Shown one piece after another: positions 25,301-33,411 of a stretch of DNA of 43,607 nt. The number at the start of each line of letters is the position of its first letter. Position 1 is the stretch's first letter. The notes beneath the pieces were generated by a model, which worked only from the letters and a program-made list of their open reading frames with translations, had not been told where the DNA came from and did not search any database. This DNA is from Lachnospiraceae bacterium (GTDB lineage: Bacteria > Bacillota > Clostridia > Lachnospirales > Lachnospiraceae). The stretch spans positions 1 through 43,607 of the forward strand of contig JAJQBS010000013.1 of the NCBI GenBank assembly GCA_021203145.1. Reading direction: 5' to 3'. Made by a program: the position numbers and the translations under genes.

Positions 25301-27988
25301 CTCTTTGGTGAGTCTACATATGCGTATGGTACGTATGGGGATGATTCCATTGAATTAACATTCTCAGATGTATCTGTCGCAAGTTTCAATGACTGGGAAG
25401 CTAAAGATGCTGCGGAAGAATCCGAATACACCCTTGCGACGGTATCACAGGATGACGAAGGTAACTGGGTTATCACCGCGAATACGGATGGAACTAGTGG
25501 AGTTGTCCAGGTACTTGTAACTTATACCGATCCGTACACAGGAGAAACGGTTGAAAAAGCAGAGGCCGGTTCGATCTGGGTTGGCGGAGATGAAATTGTT
25601 TTTGATTTTACAGAAGGACAGGATTTTGAGATCAACCGTCCTGAAGATAGCAATACGATTGAAATTCCGGTAAATGTATATTATGTATATGTAGAGCAGA
25701 ATGAAGATGGAGAGTGGGAAACTAAGACAGACAATGTGGATATCTACGGTCTGGTATATCACGACGGTTATGATGACAGTGTGATTGATGTTTCCTATAG
25801 CTATGAAGGGAATTCCCTTGTGTTTACGGTGACTGGCCTTGAAGAGGGATGGACGAATTTCTCCTTCGCAATTATTGATGGGGACGGCAATGAACAGGGG
25901 TACGAGTGGATCAGCATTTCCGTCAACGGCAAGCTGGATGCTTCCATCAATGCGGAAGAGTATACATTAAACAAGGTATATGATCCAGATGAAACCTTCG
26001 ATCTTGTCGAAGAGCTTGATATGGATATTGTATCTGACAGTGAAGATGTGTATTACACCATCCTGGAGGGCGACGATGTGGTTAAGCTCAATGATGACGG
26101 AACTTTTACCATCATCGGCGTCGGCACGGCAACTATCAAGGTATATGTGGAGGAGACCAATACTTACTCCTACGCGAAGGTGAATGTCACGATTACGGTG
26201 GGTAAGGCAGACATTATCCTGTCGGGTACCGATACCTGGACAAAGACCTACGGCGAAGAAACATTTGCACTGGATGTGACTGCTGATACGACCGAATGCG
26301 AATTGTCCTATGCTCTTGCGGATGGTTCTGATACGGATGTGGTATCGGTAGATGCTTCGACTGGCGAAATCACGATTTTGAATGCCGGAACAGCCACAAT
26401 TACGGTATCTGCGGAACCAACTAGCGATTACTATAATGCGGCAGAAAAGACAGTTACTGTGGTAGTAGAAAAGGCAGATGCGGAGATTACGGTTAATGCA
26501 GAAACCTACAGTGTATATACGACGGATGATGATTTTAGCCTTGGCGCAACAGTTTCCAGTGGTGCTTCTTTGACCTATGCGTCCAGTGATAAAGATATCG
26601 CAGATGTTTCAACTGACGGTACAGTCACTGTCGCTTATGCAGGTACAGCAACGATTACGATTTCTGCAGAAGCGACCACAAACTACAATGCTCCGGAATC
26701 GAAGACAGTCACAGTAAAAGTATCACTGGCACCGGCTGTGATTACTGCGGAGACTACGGAAGTTTCGGTGACCTATGGAACAACGACAGAAATTGTTCTC
26801 TCTGATCTGGGAATTACTCTGACAGGAGACAGTAAGCTTGTCTATACGTTAACAGAGGGTAAGGATGTGCTTTCTGTCAGCGGCACGACTGCTACAATCC
26901 TGAAAGCGGGTACGGCGACGATCACAGTGTCTGCTGAGGAGACAGATAAGTATGCTGCTGCAGAGTCCGTGACGCTGACCGTGACAGTTGCAAAGGCGGC
27001 AGGCACTGCTTCCGTGACGATCACCGGATGGGTCGCGGGCGAGACGGCGAACACGCCGGAAGTAACCTCGGCGACAAATGGCACGGACAATGTGACGTAC
27101 TATTATAAGGTAAAAGACGCGGACGATGACACCTACACGAAAACTGTTCCGACGACAGCCGGTAGCTACACCGTGAAGGCGGTATTCGCGGCGACAGACA
27201 ACTACGAGGAAGTATCTGCGACATCCAATTTCACGATCCTTGATCTGAGCGGATATGTGAAATACGACACGGAAGTGACGAGCCTTGACGACATCACACT
27301 TCCTGACGGCTGGTCCTGGGTATCAGGTCAGGAACTTATCTCAGGCGCGATCAATACCGCAGAGGCTGAGAACACCACAACGGATGAAGTCATTACGGTT
27401 CCTGTTGCTCTGATTCCGAACGCAACCGGAGACACCTTTACGCAGGGCGAAGATACTAGCGCGGTGATCTACTGCTCCGGCGATCTGAATTACTTCGAGA
27501 AGGTAGCCATCGACGGCACGGTAGTGAATGAGAGTTATTATACAAAGACATCCGGATCTACCTATCTGACCTTCACAGAAGAGTATTTGAATACCCTTTC
27601 TGAAGGAGACCACGCGGTGGTGCTGACCTACGAATCCGGAGATGTGTCCACGACACTTACGGTAAAGACACAGTCTGGCAGCGAAGAAACAGAGACCGAG
27701 ACAGAGACAGAGACAGAAACAGAAACAGAGACTGAAACAGAAACAGAAACAGAGACTGAGACAGAAACAGAGACCGAGACAGAGACCGAGACCGAGACGG
27801 AAACAGAAACCGAGACAACAACAGGAACCGAATCGGAGACCACGACGGAAACAGAATCTGGAACGGATTCCTCTGTTGAAACCGGCGATAACAGCCCGAT
27901 TGAGATTTATCTCGCGGTGATGCTTCTCGCGGCGGCGCTGCTGGTTACTGGAGCTGCTTACAGAAGACTGCAACTTAAAAGAAAATAA
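22382..27988 (+). CDS. giant acidic Ig-repeat surface protein
   Basis: An 1868-aa secreted, membrane-anchored protein. Residues 1-~32 are a signal peptide (RNKKRFTALILAAVLVCSQ). Residues ~33-200 are an Asp/Glu-rich disordered stretch. Residues ~200-1180 hold many divergent beta-rich repeats rich in Tyr, Trp, Asp and Glu and very poor in Lys. Residues ~1180-1550 hold tandem Big_2-like Ig domains (VSVDASTGEITILNAGTATITVSAE and two near copies ending in AGTATIT). A ~44-residue Glu-Thr dipeptide tract (~1768-1812) follows, then SVETGDNSP, one C-terminal membrane helix and a basic tail. There is no LPxTG; VETGD may be a divergent sortase-type site. ATG 22382 has AAAGGAGG upstream. Probably an adhesin or surface-layer component; ligand unknown. 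Confidence 0.88.
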   Translation: MRNKKRFTALILAAVLVCSQVSMVGSPATAEETELTTEASTVSEADDDTTEEETANETLVESEESAEDETVASADATSDPAEEGSDSDEAVTEDASESGTEEDSEAGTEEDSESVSEAGTEEDPEEASEEAAEAASEEASEEDSEADAAENLNVGITLAGLDEDGISVAGEEDEGEDEDGDDGDGEDEDYDYESWWIDVEWQNNTQSLLVDETVSETVYLQHYYYYEEDEDGWWTTETIPVDEYTCTLAYDTGSIDVSTDTTEDGYGLILNVKGLEEGDVKLTIRLYDESGELLVKDYLDFYVSDSGYYYLSAEYSDGIVVPLGEDYNVTDSEFALHYVSDNGDEVVDEADYYLSVEEWEDYCFDSLDDLTLTNRIHTDGTYAYVVAYSSDGYNNWFAGTSISFDGLDYNSIELSLTDENLNDYGSYIVYGYDQGVELSYTGDYDLPDGYTVKWGLYEDHQDVISVSGEGESATVTVLTDDTDYDGYWVAVWADIYYAGNWIAGTDIWMEVVIPYTAYFTYEDATVVLGEGIWYDASIDCYVRSYEYPYGEYTSVPVTELTAVSQFEYTDDGEQLTDDVISVEGDSDSGWNIGTNTFGYAVMQGTYTDLDGEEQTVDFIIYVDGEYYYLNYAYLEETDGRVQVNDTITIDTSLQRVYTNDDGGAESETIEDYLSEGFSLNYDEYDSNFIKVTNSEGDRVLYVTGLSEGGTNLYIYVTNEDGDVVADTWLWIEVTQDYYVLTYESETLPLGATVDMGDLESNEYVTYILTHYYTDDEGENVSENITLTSDNSYIEIENYDDGCLERVEEDGTELTRTNTWETWADVHVMLLNEDSGEYEEVASCGVVFGDLTYDVSLTNDSLDGNWVIYAGIDMTVSYELSEDSDSIPDDAEYIWAVQYWDDDEQDMLDVYSDLATWTENEDGSITISTYSDERDIRVSLQVMYNDNEIIWAEEWISTRSEGSYINIWVEDGSLLFGESTYAYGTYGDDSIELTFSDVSVASFNDWEAKDAAEESEYTLATVSQDDEGNWVITANTDGTSGVVQVLVTYTDPYTGETVEKAEAGSIWVGGDEIVFDFTEGQDFEINRPEDSNTIEIPVNVYYVYVEQNEDGEWETKTDNVDIYGLVYHDGYDDSVIDVSYSYEGNSLVFTVTGLEEGWTNFSFAIIDGDGNEQGYEWISISVNGKLDASINAEEYTLNKVYDPDETFDLVEELDMDIVSDSEDVYYTILEGDDVVKLNDDGTFTIIGVGTATIKVYVEETNTYSYAKVNVTITVGKADIILSGTDTWTKTYGEETFALDVTADTTECELSYALADGSDTDVVSVDASTGEITILNAGTATITVSAEPTSDYYNAAEKTVTVVVEKADAEITVNAETYSVYTTDDDFSLGATVSSGASLTYASSDKDIADVSTDGTVTVAYAGTATITISAEATTNYNAPESKTVTVKVSLAPAVITAETTEVSVTYGTTTEIVLSDLGITLTGDSKLVYTLTEGKDVLSVSGTTATILKAGTATITVSAEETDKYAAAESVTLTVTVAKAAGTASVTITGWVAGETANTPEVTSATNGTDNVTYYYKVKDADDDTYTKTVPTTAGSYTVKAVFAATDNYEEVSATSNFTILDLSGYVKYDTEVTSLDDITLPDGWSWVSGQELISGAINTAEAENTTTDEVITVPVALIPNATGDTFTQGEDTSAVIYCSGDLNYFEKVAIDGTVVNESYYTKTSGSTYLTFTEEYLNTLSEGDHAVVLTYESGDVSTTLTVKTQSGSEETETETETETETETETETETETETETETETETETETETETETETTTGTESETTTETESGTDSSVETGDNSPIEIYLAVMLLAAALLVTGAAYRRLQLKRK
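27686..27817 (+). repeat. hexanucleotide Glu-Thr coding repeat
   Basis: About 22 units of GA(A/G)AC(A/C/G). The unit is a multiple of three, so slippage changes stalk length without breaking the frame. Confidence 0.95.
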
Positions 27989-27991
27989 AAC

Positions 27992-28125
27992 GTAACTATT
28001 CAGGACAGTACCTCGCACTCGCTGCGAGGTACGTATGAAAATGTACATTTTACAGGAAAAAGTCCCATCGCGCAGCGATTTTAAATGGACTTTTTCCCGT
28101 AACTGTGAAGGTACTGAACAGTTAC
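27992..28125. repeat. nested inverted-repeat element after the surface protein gene
   Basis: Outer arms GTAACTATTCAGGACAGTACC (27992-28012, imperfect) and GGTACTGAACAGTTAC (28110-28125). Inside are GTACCTCGCA/TGCGAGGTAC (28008-28017, 28023-28032) and AAAAAGTCC/GGACTTTTT (28057-28065, 28087-28095). The multi-arm symmetry resembles a small mobile palindromic (MITE-like) repeat; the inner stems could also terminate transcription of the surface gene. Confidence 0.65.
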
Positions 28126-28233
28126 AATAAAACAATTGAATACCAAAGAACACAGGTGCGGCTGAAAATGTTGACCGGGAAGGGAACTTTTCCCGGGAAA
28201 ACCTGACGGACCGAATGGTATGAACATCAACAG

Positions 28234-28275
28234 ACCGGGTACTATGATGCAGAAGATTGCGTCATGGTACCCGGT
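28234..28275. repeat. 18-bp stem hairpin
   Basis: Arms 28234-28251 and 28258-28275 pair over 18 bp with one G-U and one mismatch, loop GAAGAT, starting ACCGGGTAC and ending GTACCCGGT. A related hairpin lies at 28884-28920. A T-poor 3' side argues against a simple terminator. Confidence 0.75.
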
Positions 28276-28345
28276 TGTTGAATAAAAAATAATATTTTGG
28301 TTCAGGAATCTGGATCATTTTGCTAACTGCAAAGAACGAATCAAA

Positions 28346-28427
28346 CGGATAGGGGAGTCGTTGCCTCCTATCCGCCGCGCAGGGCACATCCCGCTTTAAT
28401 CGGAAAACTCCTTACGCGCCCTGCGCG
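28346..28427. repeat. two consecutive hairpins
   Basis: CGGATAGG (28346-28353) with CCTATCCG (28367-28374), then CGCGCAGGGC (28376-28385) with GCCCTGCGCG (28418-28427). They are part of a 480-bp gene-free, hairpin-rich stretch. Confidence 0.7.
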
Positions 28428-28442
28428 TTAAAAAAGAAAATG

Positions 28443-28466
28443 AGGCAGCCAGATATCTGGCTGCCT
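28443..28466 (-). terminator. 24-bp perfect palindrome, terminator of the Rpn relic
   Basis: AGGCAGCCAGAT followed by its exact complement. On the minus strand it is followed by CATTTTCTTTTTT, as expected of an intrinsic terminator for the gene relic whose stop is 4 nt away. Confidence 0.8.
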
Positions 28467-28469
28467 GTG

Positions 28470-28812
28470 TTACTGCGTTAGATCATAATTTTTAATTTTT
28501 TCCCGAGCCATTCCGATCAGGTTCTTTTCCCGGATCGAATACTGGGTAATGCTGTTTTGGCGACGTCTGGGCGGTTCCATACACACCCAGATACTCACGA
28601 CTTTAATTATTTTTCTGTACTGCGAATGGACAACAAATTATATACTTTTCCGCAATCTCTCTGGGATCCATATCTCGAAACTCGTCCAGACAGTCCCTCA
28701 TGATCCAGGCAAGAATAATCTTTTCAGATAAAAGTGACCTGCAGGCGGCATCATATCTTGTGATACCCTGAGTAGTACGTAGTCCCCGGGAAAGTGTTGT
28801 TTCTATTTGCAT
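28470..28812 (-). pseudogene. degraded Rpn-family (PD-(D/E)xK) recombination-promoting nuclease/transposase-like gene
   Basis: An ATG at 28812 opens 69 codons reading YDAACRSLLSEKIILAWIM and RDCLDEFRDMDPREIAEKY, which is the N-terminal block of the Rpn/putative-transposase family abundant in Lachnospiraceae. The frame then breaks. After it, another frame reads SIWVCMEPPRRRQNSITQYS, EKNLIGMAREKIKNYDLTQ-stop, matching a block that in intact members lies well downstream. The central nuclease region between the blocks is therefore deleted. Family assignment is from memory of these conserved blocks. It is non-functional as it stands. Confidence 0.7.
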
Positions 28813-28883
28813 TCGTCGTCTCCTATATGTATTTTATCATAATCAGTGTGGATAGGCAACAGAAAAGAAGTAACAGAAACAGA

Positions 28884-28926
28884 TCGGGTATCATGACGCG
28901 GCGGTGACAGGATGCCCGGTTTTTTG
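28884..28926 (+). terminator. terminator-like hairpin followed by T6
   Basis: CGGGTATCATGACGC pairs imperfectly with GTGACAGGATGCCCG, then TTTTTT. It resembles the hairpin at 28234-28275; the two flank the Rpn relic. No plus-strand gene obviously ends here. Confidence 0.55.
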
Positions 28927-28983
28927 ATGTTCATCCGCTCTGCGCCATTTCGGAGAAAAATTTGAGATTTTTCCTCATTTATA

Positions 28984-29011
28984 TTTACAAATCAGTTATT
29001 TTGTGTATAAT
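28984..29011 (+). promoter_or_regulatory. sigma-A promoter of the AAA ATPase gene
   Basis: TTTACA (28984-28989), 16-bp spacer, perfect TATAAT (29006-29011), close to the SD GGAGGTGG at 29028. Confidence 0.7.
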
Positions 29012-29040
29012 GATTTTAACAGAAAACGGAGGTGGATTTT

Positions 29041-30267
29041 ATGCTATGCCAGTTTATTGTTAAGAACTTCAAGAGCATACGGGAAGAAGCAATTTTTGAC
29101 ATGCAGGCCGTTGCAATTTCGGAGCATGAAGATAGAGTGATCAAAGACAGAGACGGAGAATTGTATCTGCCGATTTCGGCTATCTACGGACCGAACGGCG
29201 GCGGTAAATCGAATGTGCTGGAGGCTCTGCAATGCCTGGTGTCGAAAGTGCTGCGTCCGTTATATGCTACCAGCGATACAAAGGAAATAAAGGTATCTTA
29301 CAGGAAAATGACAATCGAGCCGTTTGCATTTTCGGCGGAAGAAAGAGAAAATCCCACAGAATTTGTACTTTATTTTCGCACATCACAGTCTGAATACAGG
29401 TATGTTCTGACGGTTAAAAAAGAGATCGTTTTATACGAAAGACTGGACAGGGTTAAGCTTGATACAGGACGCAGATCCGCTCTGTTTGAACGTTCTGAGG
29501 AAGGAATCGAGCTTAAGGGGGTGTTTGCCAGGCTGAAAATCAGCGACGACCTTTCTGAAACCCTTCCTTTTCTTTCCTATCTGGGCATCACCTACAGAAA
29601 AAATGAAGTTGTCCAGGATGTGCTGACATGGTTTGAAGATGGAATCGTTTTTTTGAATTATGGGAATCCAGTTCAGGAGCTGCGTATGGCAGTTGCTGGT
29701 TCAGAACCCATAAAGCAGCTGGTTTTGGATATGATTCGGGAGATGGATCTTGATATCGTGGATTTTCGCATAGAGGAGAAAGATCATGATCACATTGAAG
29801 TATTTACCAAACATGTAGTTGACGAGTATGAATCAGAACTAAATCTGTCTGAGGAGTCCAGCGGCACAAAAAAAATGTTTGGTCTGCTTCCCTTTCTCGC
29901 CAGCAGCATTCTCTCAGGAAAAACATTGGTTATAGATGAACTGGATGCCAAGGTTCATCCTGTGCTGCTTCGACACATTATTATGCTTTTTAATGATATG
30001 CAGGTTAATCGACATGGCACACAGCTGATTTTTACATCGCATGATTTGTCGACGATGAATAGTGAAATATTTCGCAGAGATGAGATCTGGTTTGTAGCAA
30101 AAGGCAATTATGAGAATTCAAAGCTGTATTCACTGGTCGAATTTAAAAATTCCAGGGGAGAATCTGTCCGCAAGGATGCGAAATTTGATAAACAATATCT
30201 GGAAGGAAAATACGGCGCGGATCCTTATTTGAGAAAGATTATTGATTGGGGGAAATTGAATGCCTAA
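29041..30267 (+). CDS. AAA family ATPase (OLD/AbiL-like, AAA_15/21)
   Basis: A 408-aa P-loop ATPase. It begins CQFIVKNFKSIREEAIFDM, the standard opening of SMC/OLD-type single-gene ATPases. Walker A is IYGPNGGGKSNVLEAL, the ABC-like signature region is ESSGTKKMFGLLPFL, Walker B is KTLVIDELDAKVHP, and the switch region is LIFTSHDLSTMN. No TOPRIM or other nuclease domain is attached, so an effector partner is expected. Proteins of this shape form the ATPase half of two-gene abortive-infection systems (AbiL/RloA-like). ATG 29041 is chosen (SD 5-12 nt upstream); GTG 29032 is inside the SD. The next gene starts 21 nt after the stop. Base composition is more AT-rich than the suf or spoIIIA regions, suggesting acquisition. 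Confidence 0.8.
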   Translation: MLCQFIVKNFKSIREEAIFDMQAVAISEHEDRVIKDRDGELYLPISAIYGPNGGGKSNVLEALQCLVSKVLRPLYATSDTKEIKVSYRKMTIEPFAFSAEERENPTEFVLYFRTSQSEYRYVLTVKKEIVLYERLDRVKLDTGRRSALFERSEEGIELKGVFARLKISDDLSETLPFLSYLGITYRKNEVVQDVLTWFEDGIVFLNYGNPVQELRMAVAGSEPIKQLVLDMIREMDLDIVDFRIEEKDHDHIEVFTKHVVDEYESELNLSEESSGTKKMFGLLPFLASSILSGKTLVIDELDAKVHPVLLRHIIMLFNDMQVNRHGTQLIFTSHDLSTMNSEIFRRDEIWFVAKGNYENSKLYSLVEFKNSRGESVRKDAKFDKQYLEGKYGADPYLRKIIDWGKLNA

Positions 30268-30287
30268 AAAAGCGGGGGAGGAATTGC

Positions 30288-30848
30288 ATGGAAAGAAATG
30301 TGAACATAATTAGAGATGTAGATGGAAACCAAATTGTATTGATAAATGATATAAGGTTCAAAGGGAAAAGGAAAGTAAATTGGGAGGATGTGGAGGATTA
30401 TCTGAAACAGTATGTAGGAGAGTTCTATTCGATTGCTGCTACAGGAGAAATAATATATATTGGCGCTGAACTGCCTGATGAGTATACAAGATCTAATTAT
30501 ACAGCCGGATTGAAGGGAGGAAGCGCGAAAGCAAATGCAGCGCAGGCACTTCCTGAAATGATAGAAATTGCTACTGGAAAACGATTTGAGGAAAATCGAA
30601 AAGATAAACATAGTAATAATGCAAAATTTGGCTGGTATCGATACAATTCACGATTTGCCCTCCCTGTTTATGATGAATATGGAGATGTAGAGAGATATAA
30701 TATATTTCATGCGTTAATGTTGATGCGACATGCAAAAGACGGAAAGCTTTATTTGTATGATATTATAGAAATAAAAAAAAACGAGAAACCTTTTCCAATC
30801 CGAAGATTATACTCAGTAAGAGAACCCGCTTCTTTGTTTATATTTTAG
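30288..30848 (+). CDS. LPD3-like domain protein, putative nuclease/toxin partner
   Basis: A 186-aa protein. Conserved blocks IIYIGAELPDEYTRSNYT, GGSAKANAAQALPEMIEIA and NNAKFGWYRYNSRFALPVYD match the LPD3-type domain found in polyvalent phage/ICE proteins and as standalone proteins in Lachnospiraceae. Related domains have been grouped with RelE/EndoU-like nucleases, but no catalytic residue can be assigned here. ATG 30288 follows GGGGGAGGAA. The end looks odd: at 30773-30781 there is a run of nine A; removing one A gives IKKTRNLFQSEDYTQ-stop at 30819, which looks more like a natural C-terminus than the extended PFPIRRLYS tail. It is paired with the ATPase upstream. Confidence 0.6.
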   Translation: MERNVNIIRDVDGNQIVLINDIRFKGKRKVNWEDVEDYLKQYVGEFYSIAATGEIIYIGAELPDEYTRSNYTAGLKGGSAKANAAQALPEMIEIATGKRFEENRKDKHSNNAKFGWYRYNSRFALPVYDEYGDVERYNIFHALMLMRHAKDGKLYLYDIIEIKKNEKPFPIRRLYSVREPASLFIF

Positions 30849-30907
30849 TGGAATAAGATTTATTTGCCAAGCAGTTATTTTAAAAATAAAGCATATGGAG
30901 ACCAACT

Positions 30908-33034
30908 ATGAACACACAGCACATCCAATTTGACTACCCCCTGTCGATCCGCCCGATGCGTGCGATCAACGGCTTTATGGTTCGGCCGGGCTATTTTGAT
31001 ATGAATGGAGCGATGGCGCTGGATTCCGGCGTAAATTTTACGGTTCACACTAAGGAAGGGACATCCTGTGAGCTGCTGCTTTACCACAATGGCGAGGAGG
31101 AGCCCTACGCGGTGCTGCCGTTCCCGGAGGAATATAAGATCGGTGATGTCTACGCGATGATCGTGTTTGGGCTGGATATCGATAAGTTTGAATATGCCTA
31201 CCGTGTGGATGGCCCGTATGATCCGGAGAAGGGGCTGCTTTTTGATAAACAGGCGGTGCTGCTGGATCCTTACGCGAGGGATGTGGCGGGGCAGCGGCAC
31301 TGGGGTGTGGAGAAGACGAATGCTTATCATGCCCGCGTGATGAAGGATTCGTTTGACTGGGGATCCATGCCGCAGTCGAAGAAGGAGCTCAGTGATCTGG
31401 TGATCTATGAGCTGCATGTGCGCGGATTTACGCAGCATCCTTCTTCCGGGGTCAAGCATCCCGGGACGTTTGACGGGCTGCGCCAGAAAATCCCCTATCT
31501 GAAGGATCTGGGGGTCAATGCGGTGGAGCTGATGCCGATTTTTGAGTTTGATGAGACGCGTGACGCGCGGACGGTCAATGGACGGCAGCTTATCGACTAC
31601 TGGGGCTACAATCCGGTCTGTTTTTATTCACCGAACTCGAGCTATGCGGCCTCTGCTGCCGTACACCGGGTAAGCAGTGAGCTGAAAAACCTGATCCGTG
31701 AGCTGCACCGGAATGACATGGAAGTCATCCTGGACGTGGTCTTCAACCACACGGCGGAGGGCAATGAGCTGGGGCCGACCTTCAGCTTCAAGGGATTTGA
31801 CAACCGTGTCTACTATATGCTGACGCCGGACGGAAACTATTACAATTTCAGCGGCTGCGGCAATACGTTAAACTGCAATCATCCGATTGTCCAGCAGATG
31901 ATCGTGGACTGCCTGCGGTACTGGACGATCTATTATCGTGTGGATGGATTCCGGTTTGACCTGGCGAGCATCCTCGGGCGCCACGAGGACGGTACGCCAT
32001 TGAACAATCCGCCCCTGTTGCGTTCCCTTGCCTATGACCCGGTCTTGAGCAACGTCAAGCTGATTGCCGAGGCCTGGGACGCGGGCGGCATGTACCAGGT
32101 CGGGAAATTCCCGGCGAGCCGCCGCTGGGCAGAGTGGAACGGCCGCTACCGCGATGTGATGCGTTCCTACCTGAAAGGAGACAACTGGGCAGCCTGGACT
32201 GCCGCGTGGAGCCTCGCCGGATCCGGCGATCTCTACGGGGGCGCGAATGATGACGGGAAGGGAAATTACGTCGGATACAATTCCTGCATCAATTTCCTGA
32301 CCTGCCACGACGGATTTACCCTGTATGATCTTTATTCCTATAATGAAAAGCATAACGAGGCGAATGGCTGGAACAATACAGACGGCACGAATGACAACCG
32401 CAGCTGGAACTGCGGGGCAGAGGGGGAGACCTCCGACCCGGCGGTGAACCGCCTGAGGCGGCAGATGATCCGTAATGCCTGTACCGTGCTCATGTGCAGC
32501 CGGGGCACGCCGATGTTTTACGCGGGCGATGAGTTCGGCAACACGCAGTTTGGCAACAACAACGGCTACTGCCAGGACAACGAGATCTCCTGGCTGGACT
32601 GGAGTTATCTCGAGAAAAACCGCGATATTTACGAGTTTTTCAAGTTTATGATCCACTACCGCTTCCGACACAGAATCATCCAGAAACGCCTGCCAGACGC
32701 GGTCTGCGGCATGCCGGCGGTGCAGGCGCACTATGTAAATCCGGAGATCACCGACCTGCCGCCCAACGCGCCGATGATCGGCGTCAGCTTTGCCGGGTAT
32801 GACCGTCAGAAGGGACGTGACGACATGGTCTATATCGCTGTGAATTCCTACTGGGAGGAAGTCGAGATCGGCCTGCCTCAGATTCCACATGGAGGGGTCT
32901 GGTATCTGAGCGTCAACACGACCGGAGACGAGTGCGGCAGATATTACTATGAGGAAAACGAAGAACGCCAGATCGACGGCACCTTCCGCATGCAGCCCCG
33001 CTCTGTGGCAGTGTTTGCCGGGAGGGCGTATTGA
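30908..33034 (+). CDS. glgX: glycogen debranching enzyme GlgX/isoamylase-type
   Basis: A 708-aa GH13 enzyme hydrolysing alpha-1,6 branches in glycogen. The N-terminal CBM48 (about 20-130) is followed by the catalytic barrel: VIYELHVRGFTQHPSSG, VILDVVFNHTAEG, the nucleophile in VDGFRFDLASIL, the acid/base in LIAEAWDAGG and the transition-state Asp in LTCHDGFTLYDLYS. The C-terminal beta domain ends at 708. Length is typical. SD TATGGAGACC precedes ATG 30908. It sits alone between accessory modules; no other glg genes are in the window. Confidence 0.93.
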   Translation: MNTQHIQFDYPLSIRPMRAINGFMVRPGYFDMNGAMALDSGVNFTVHTKEGTSCELLLYHNGEEEPYAVLPFPEEYKIGDVYAMIVFGLDIDKFEYAYRVDGPYDPEKGLLFDKQAVLLDPYARDVAGQRHWGVEKTNAYHARVMKDSFDWGSMPQSKKELSDLVIYELHVRGFTQHPSSGVKHPGTFDGLRQKIPYLKDLGVNAVELMPIFEFDETRDARTVNGRQLIDYWGYNPVCFYSPNSSYAASAAVHRVSSELKNLIRELHRNDMEVILDVVFNHTAEGNELGPTFSFKGFDNRVYYMLTPDGNYYNFSGCGNTLNCNHPIVQQMIVDCLRYWTIYYRVDGFRFDLASILGRHEDGTPLNNPPLLRSLAYDPVLSNVKLIAEAWDAGGMYQVGKFPASRRWAEWNGRYRDVMRSYLKGDNWAAWTAAWSLAGSGDLYGGANDDGKGNYVGYNSCINFLTCHDGFTLYDLYSYNEKHNEANGWNNTDGTNDNRSWNCGAEGETSDPAVNRLRRQMIRNACTVLMCSRGTPMFYAGDEFGNTQFGNNNGYCQDNEISWLDWSYLEKNRDIYEFFKFMIHYRFRHRIIQKRLPDAVCGMPAVQAHYVNPEITDLPPNAPMIGVSFAGYDRQKGRDDMVYIAVNSYWEEVEIGLPQIPHGGVWYLSVNTTGDECGRYYYEENEERQIDGTFRMQPRSVAVFAGRAY

Positions 33035-33087
33035 GTGCCATTCTTTTTGTTATTCGAATCTTTTACGTGTGAAAGGCGGGATATAAA

Positions 33088-33411
33088 ATGGTTGATACTT
33101 CTATGGTAAATGTGATCAAACGTAAAGAAGTAGAAAGGGTGATTCAGATTGCAAGGAAAACCGGAGTTGTGAGGCGTCTGATTATTTTCGGAAGTGCTGT
33201 TACAGATGATTGCCGCGAGGAAAGTGATGTAGATATGTGTCTGGATATTTCGTGTGAAACGAGCGATAAACGATTGCGCCGTCCTATGTATGATTTTAAT
33301 GAAGCTTGTGATTTTAACTGTGATATTTTATTTTACCATAAACTTGGTGAAAAACTAAGAAAAGAAATTGATTCAAAGGGGGTAGCTGTGTATGTTGATG
33401 GACAGAGCTGA
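33088..33411 (+). CDS. MNT-type nucleotidyltransferase (antitoxin of HEPN/MNT pair)
   Basis: A 107-aa minimal nucleotidyltransferase. The active-site motif LIIFGSAVTDDCREESDVDMCLDIS gives GS and the D-x-D pair; a third acidic residue is in FNCDILFYH. In HEPN/MNT systems the MNT partner modifies and silences the HEPN RNase. SD GAAAGGCGGG precedes ATG 33088. Its 3' end overlaps the HEPN gene by 20 nt, which is typical of these pairs. Confidence 0.85.
   Translation: MVDTSMVNVIKRKEVERVIQIARKTGVVRRLIIFGSAVTDDCREESDVDMCLDISCETSDKRLRRPMYDFNEACDFNCDILFYHKLGEKLRKEIDSKGVAVYVDGQS

Noticed and set aside
27880..27905. LPxTG sortase anchor in the giant surface protein
   Set aside because: No LPxTG is present; only a divergent VETGD followed by a helix, which cannot be called a sortase site with confidence.
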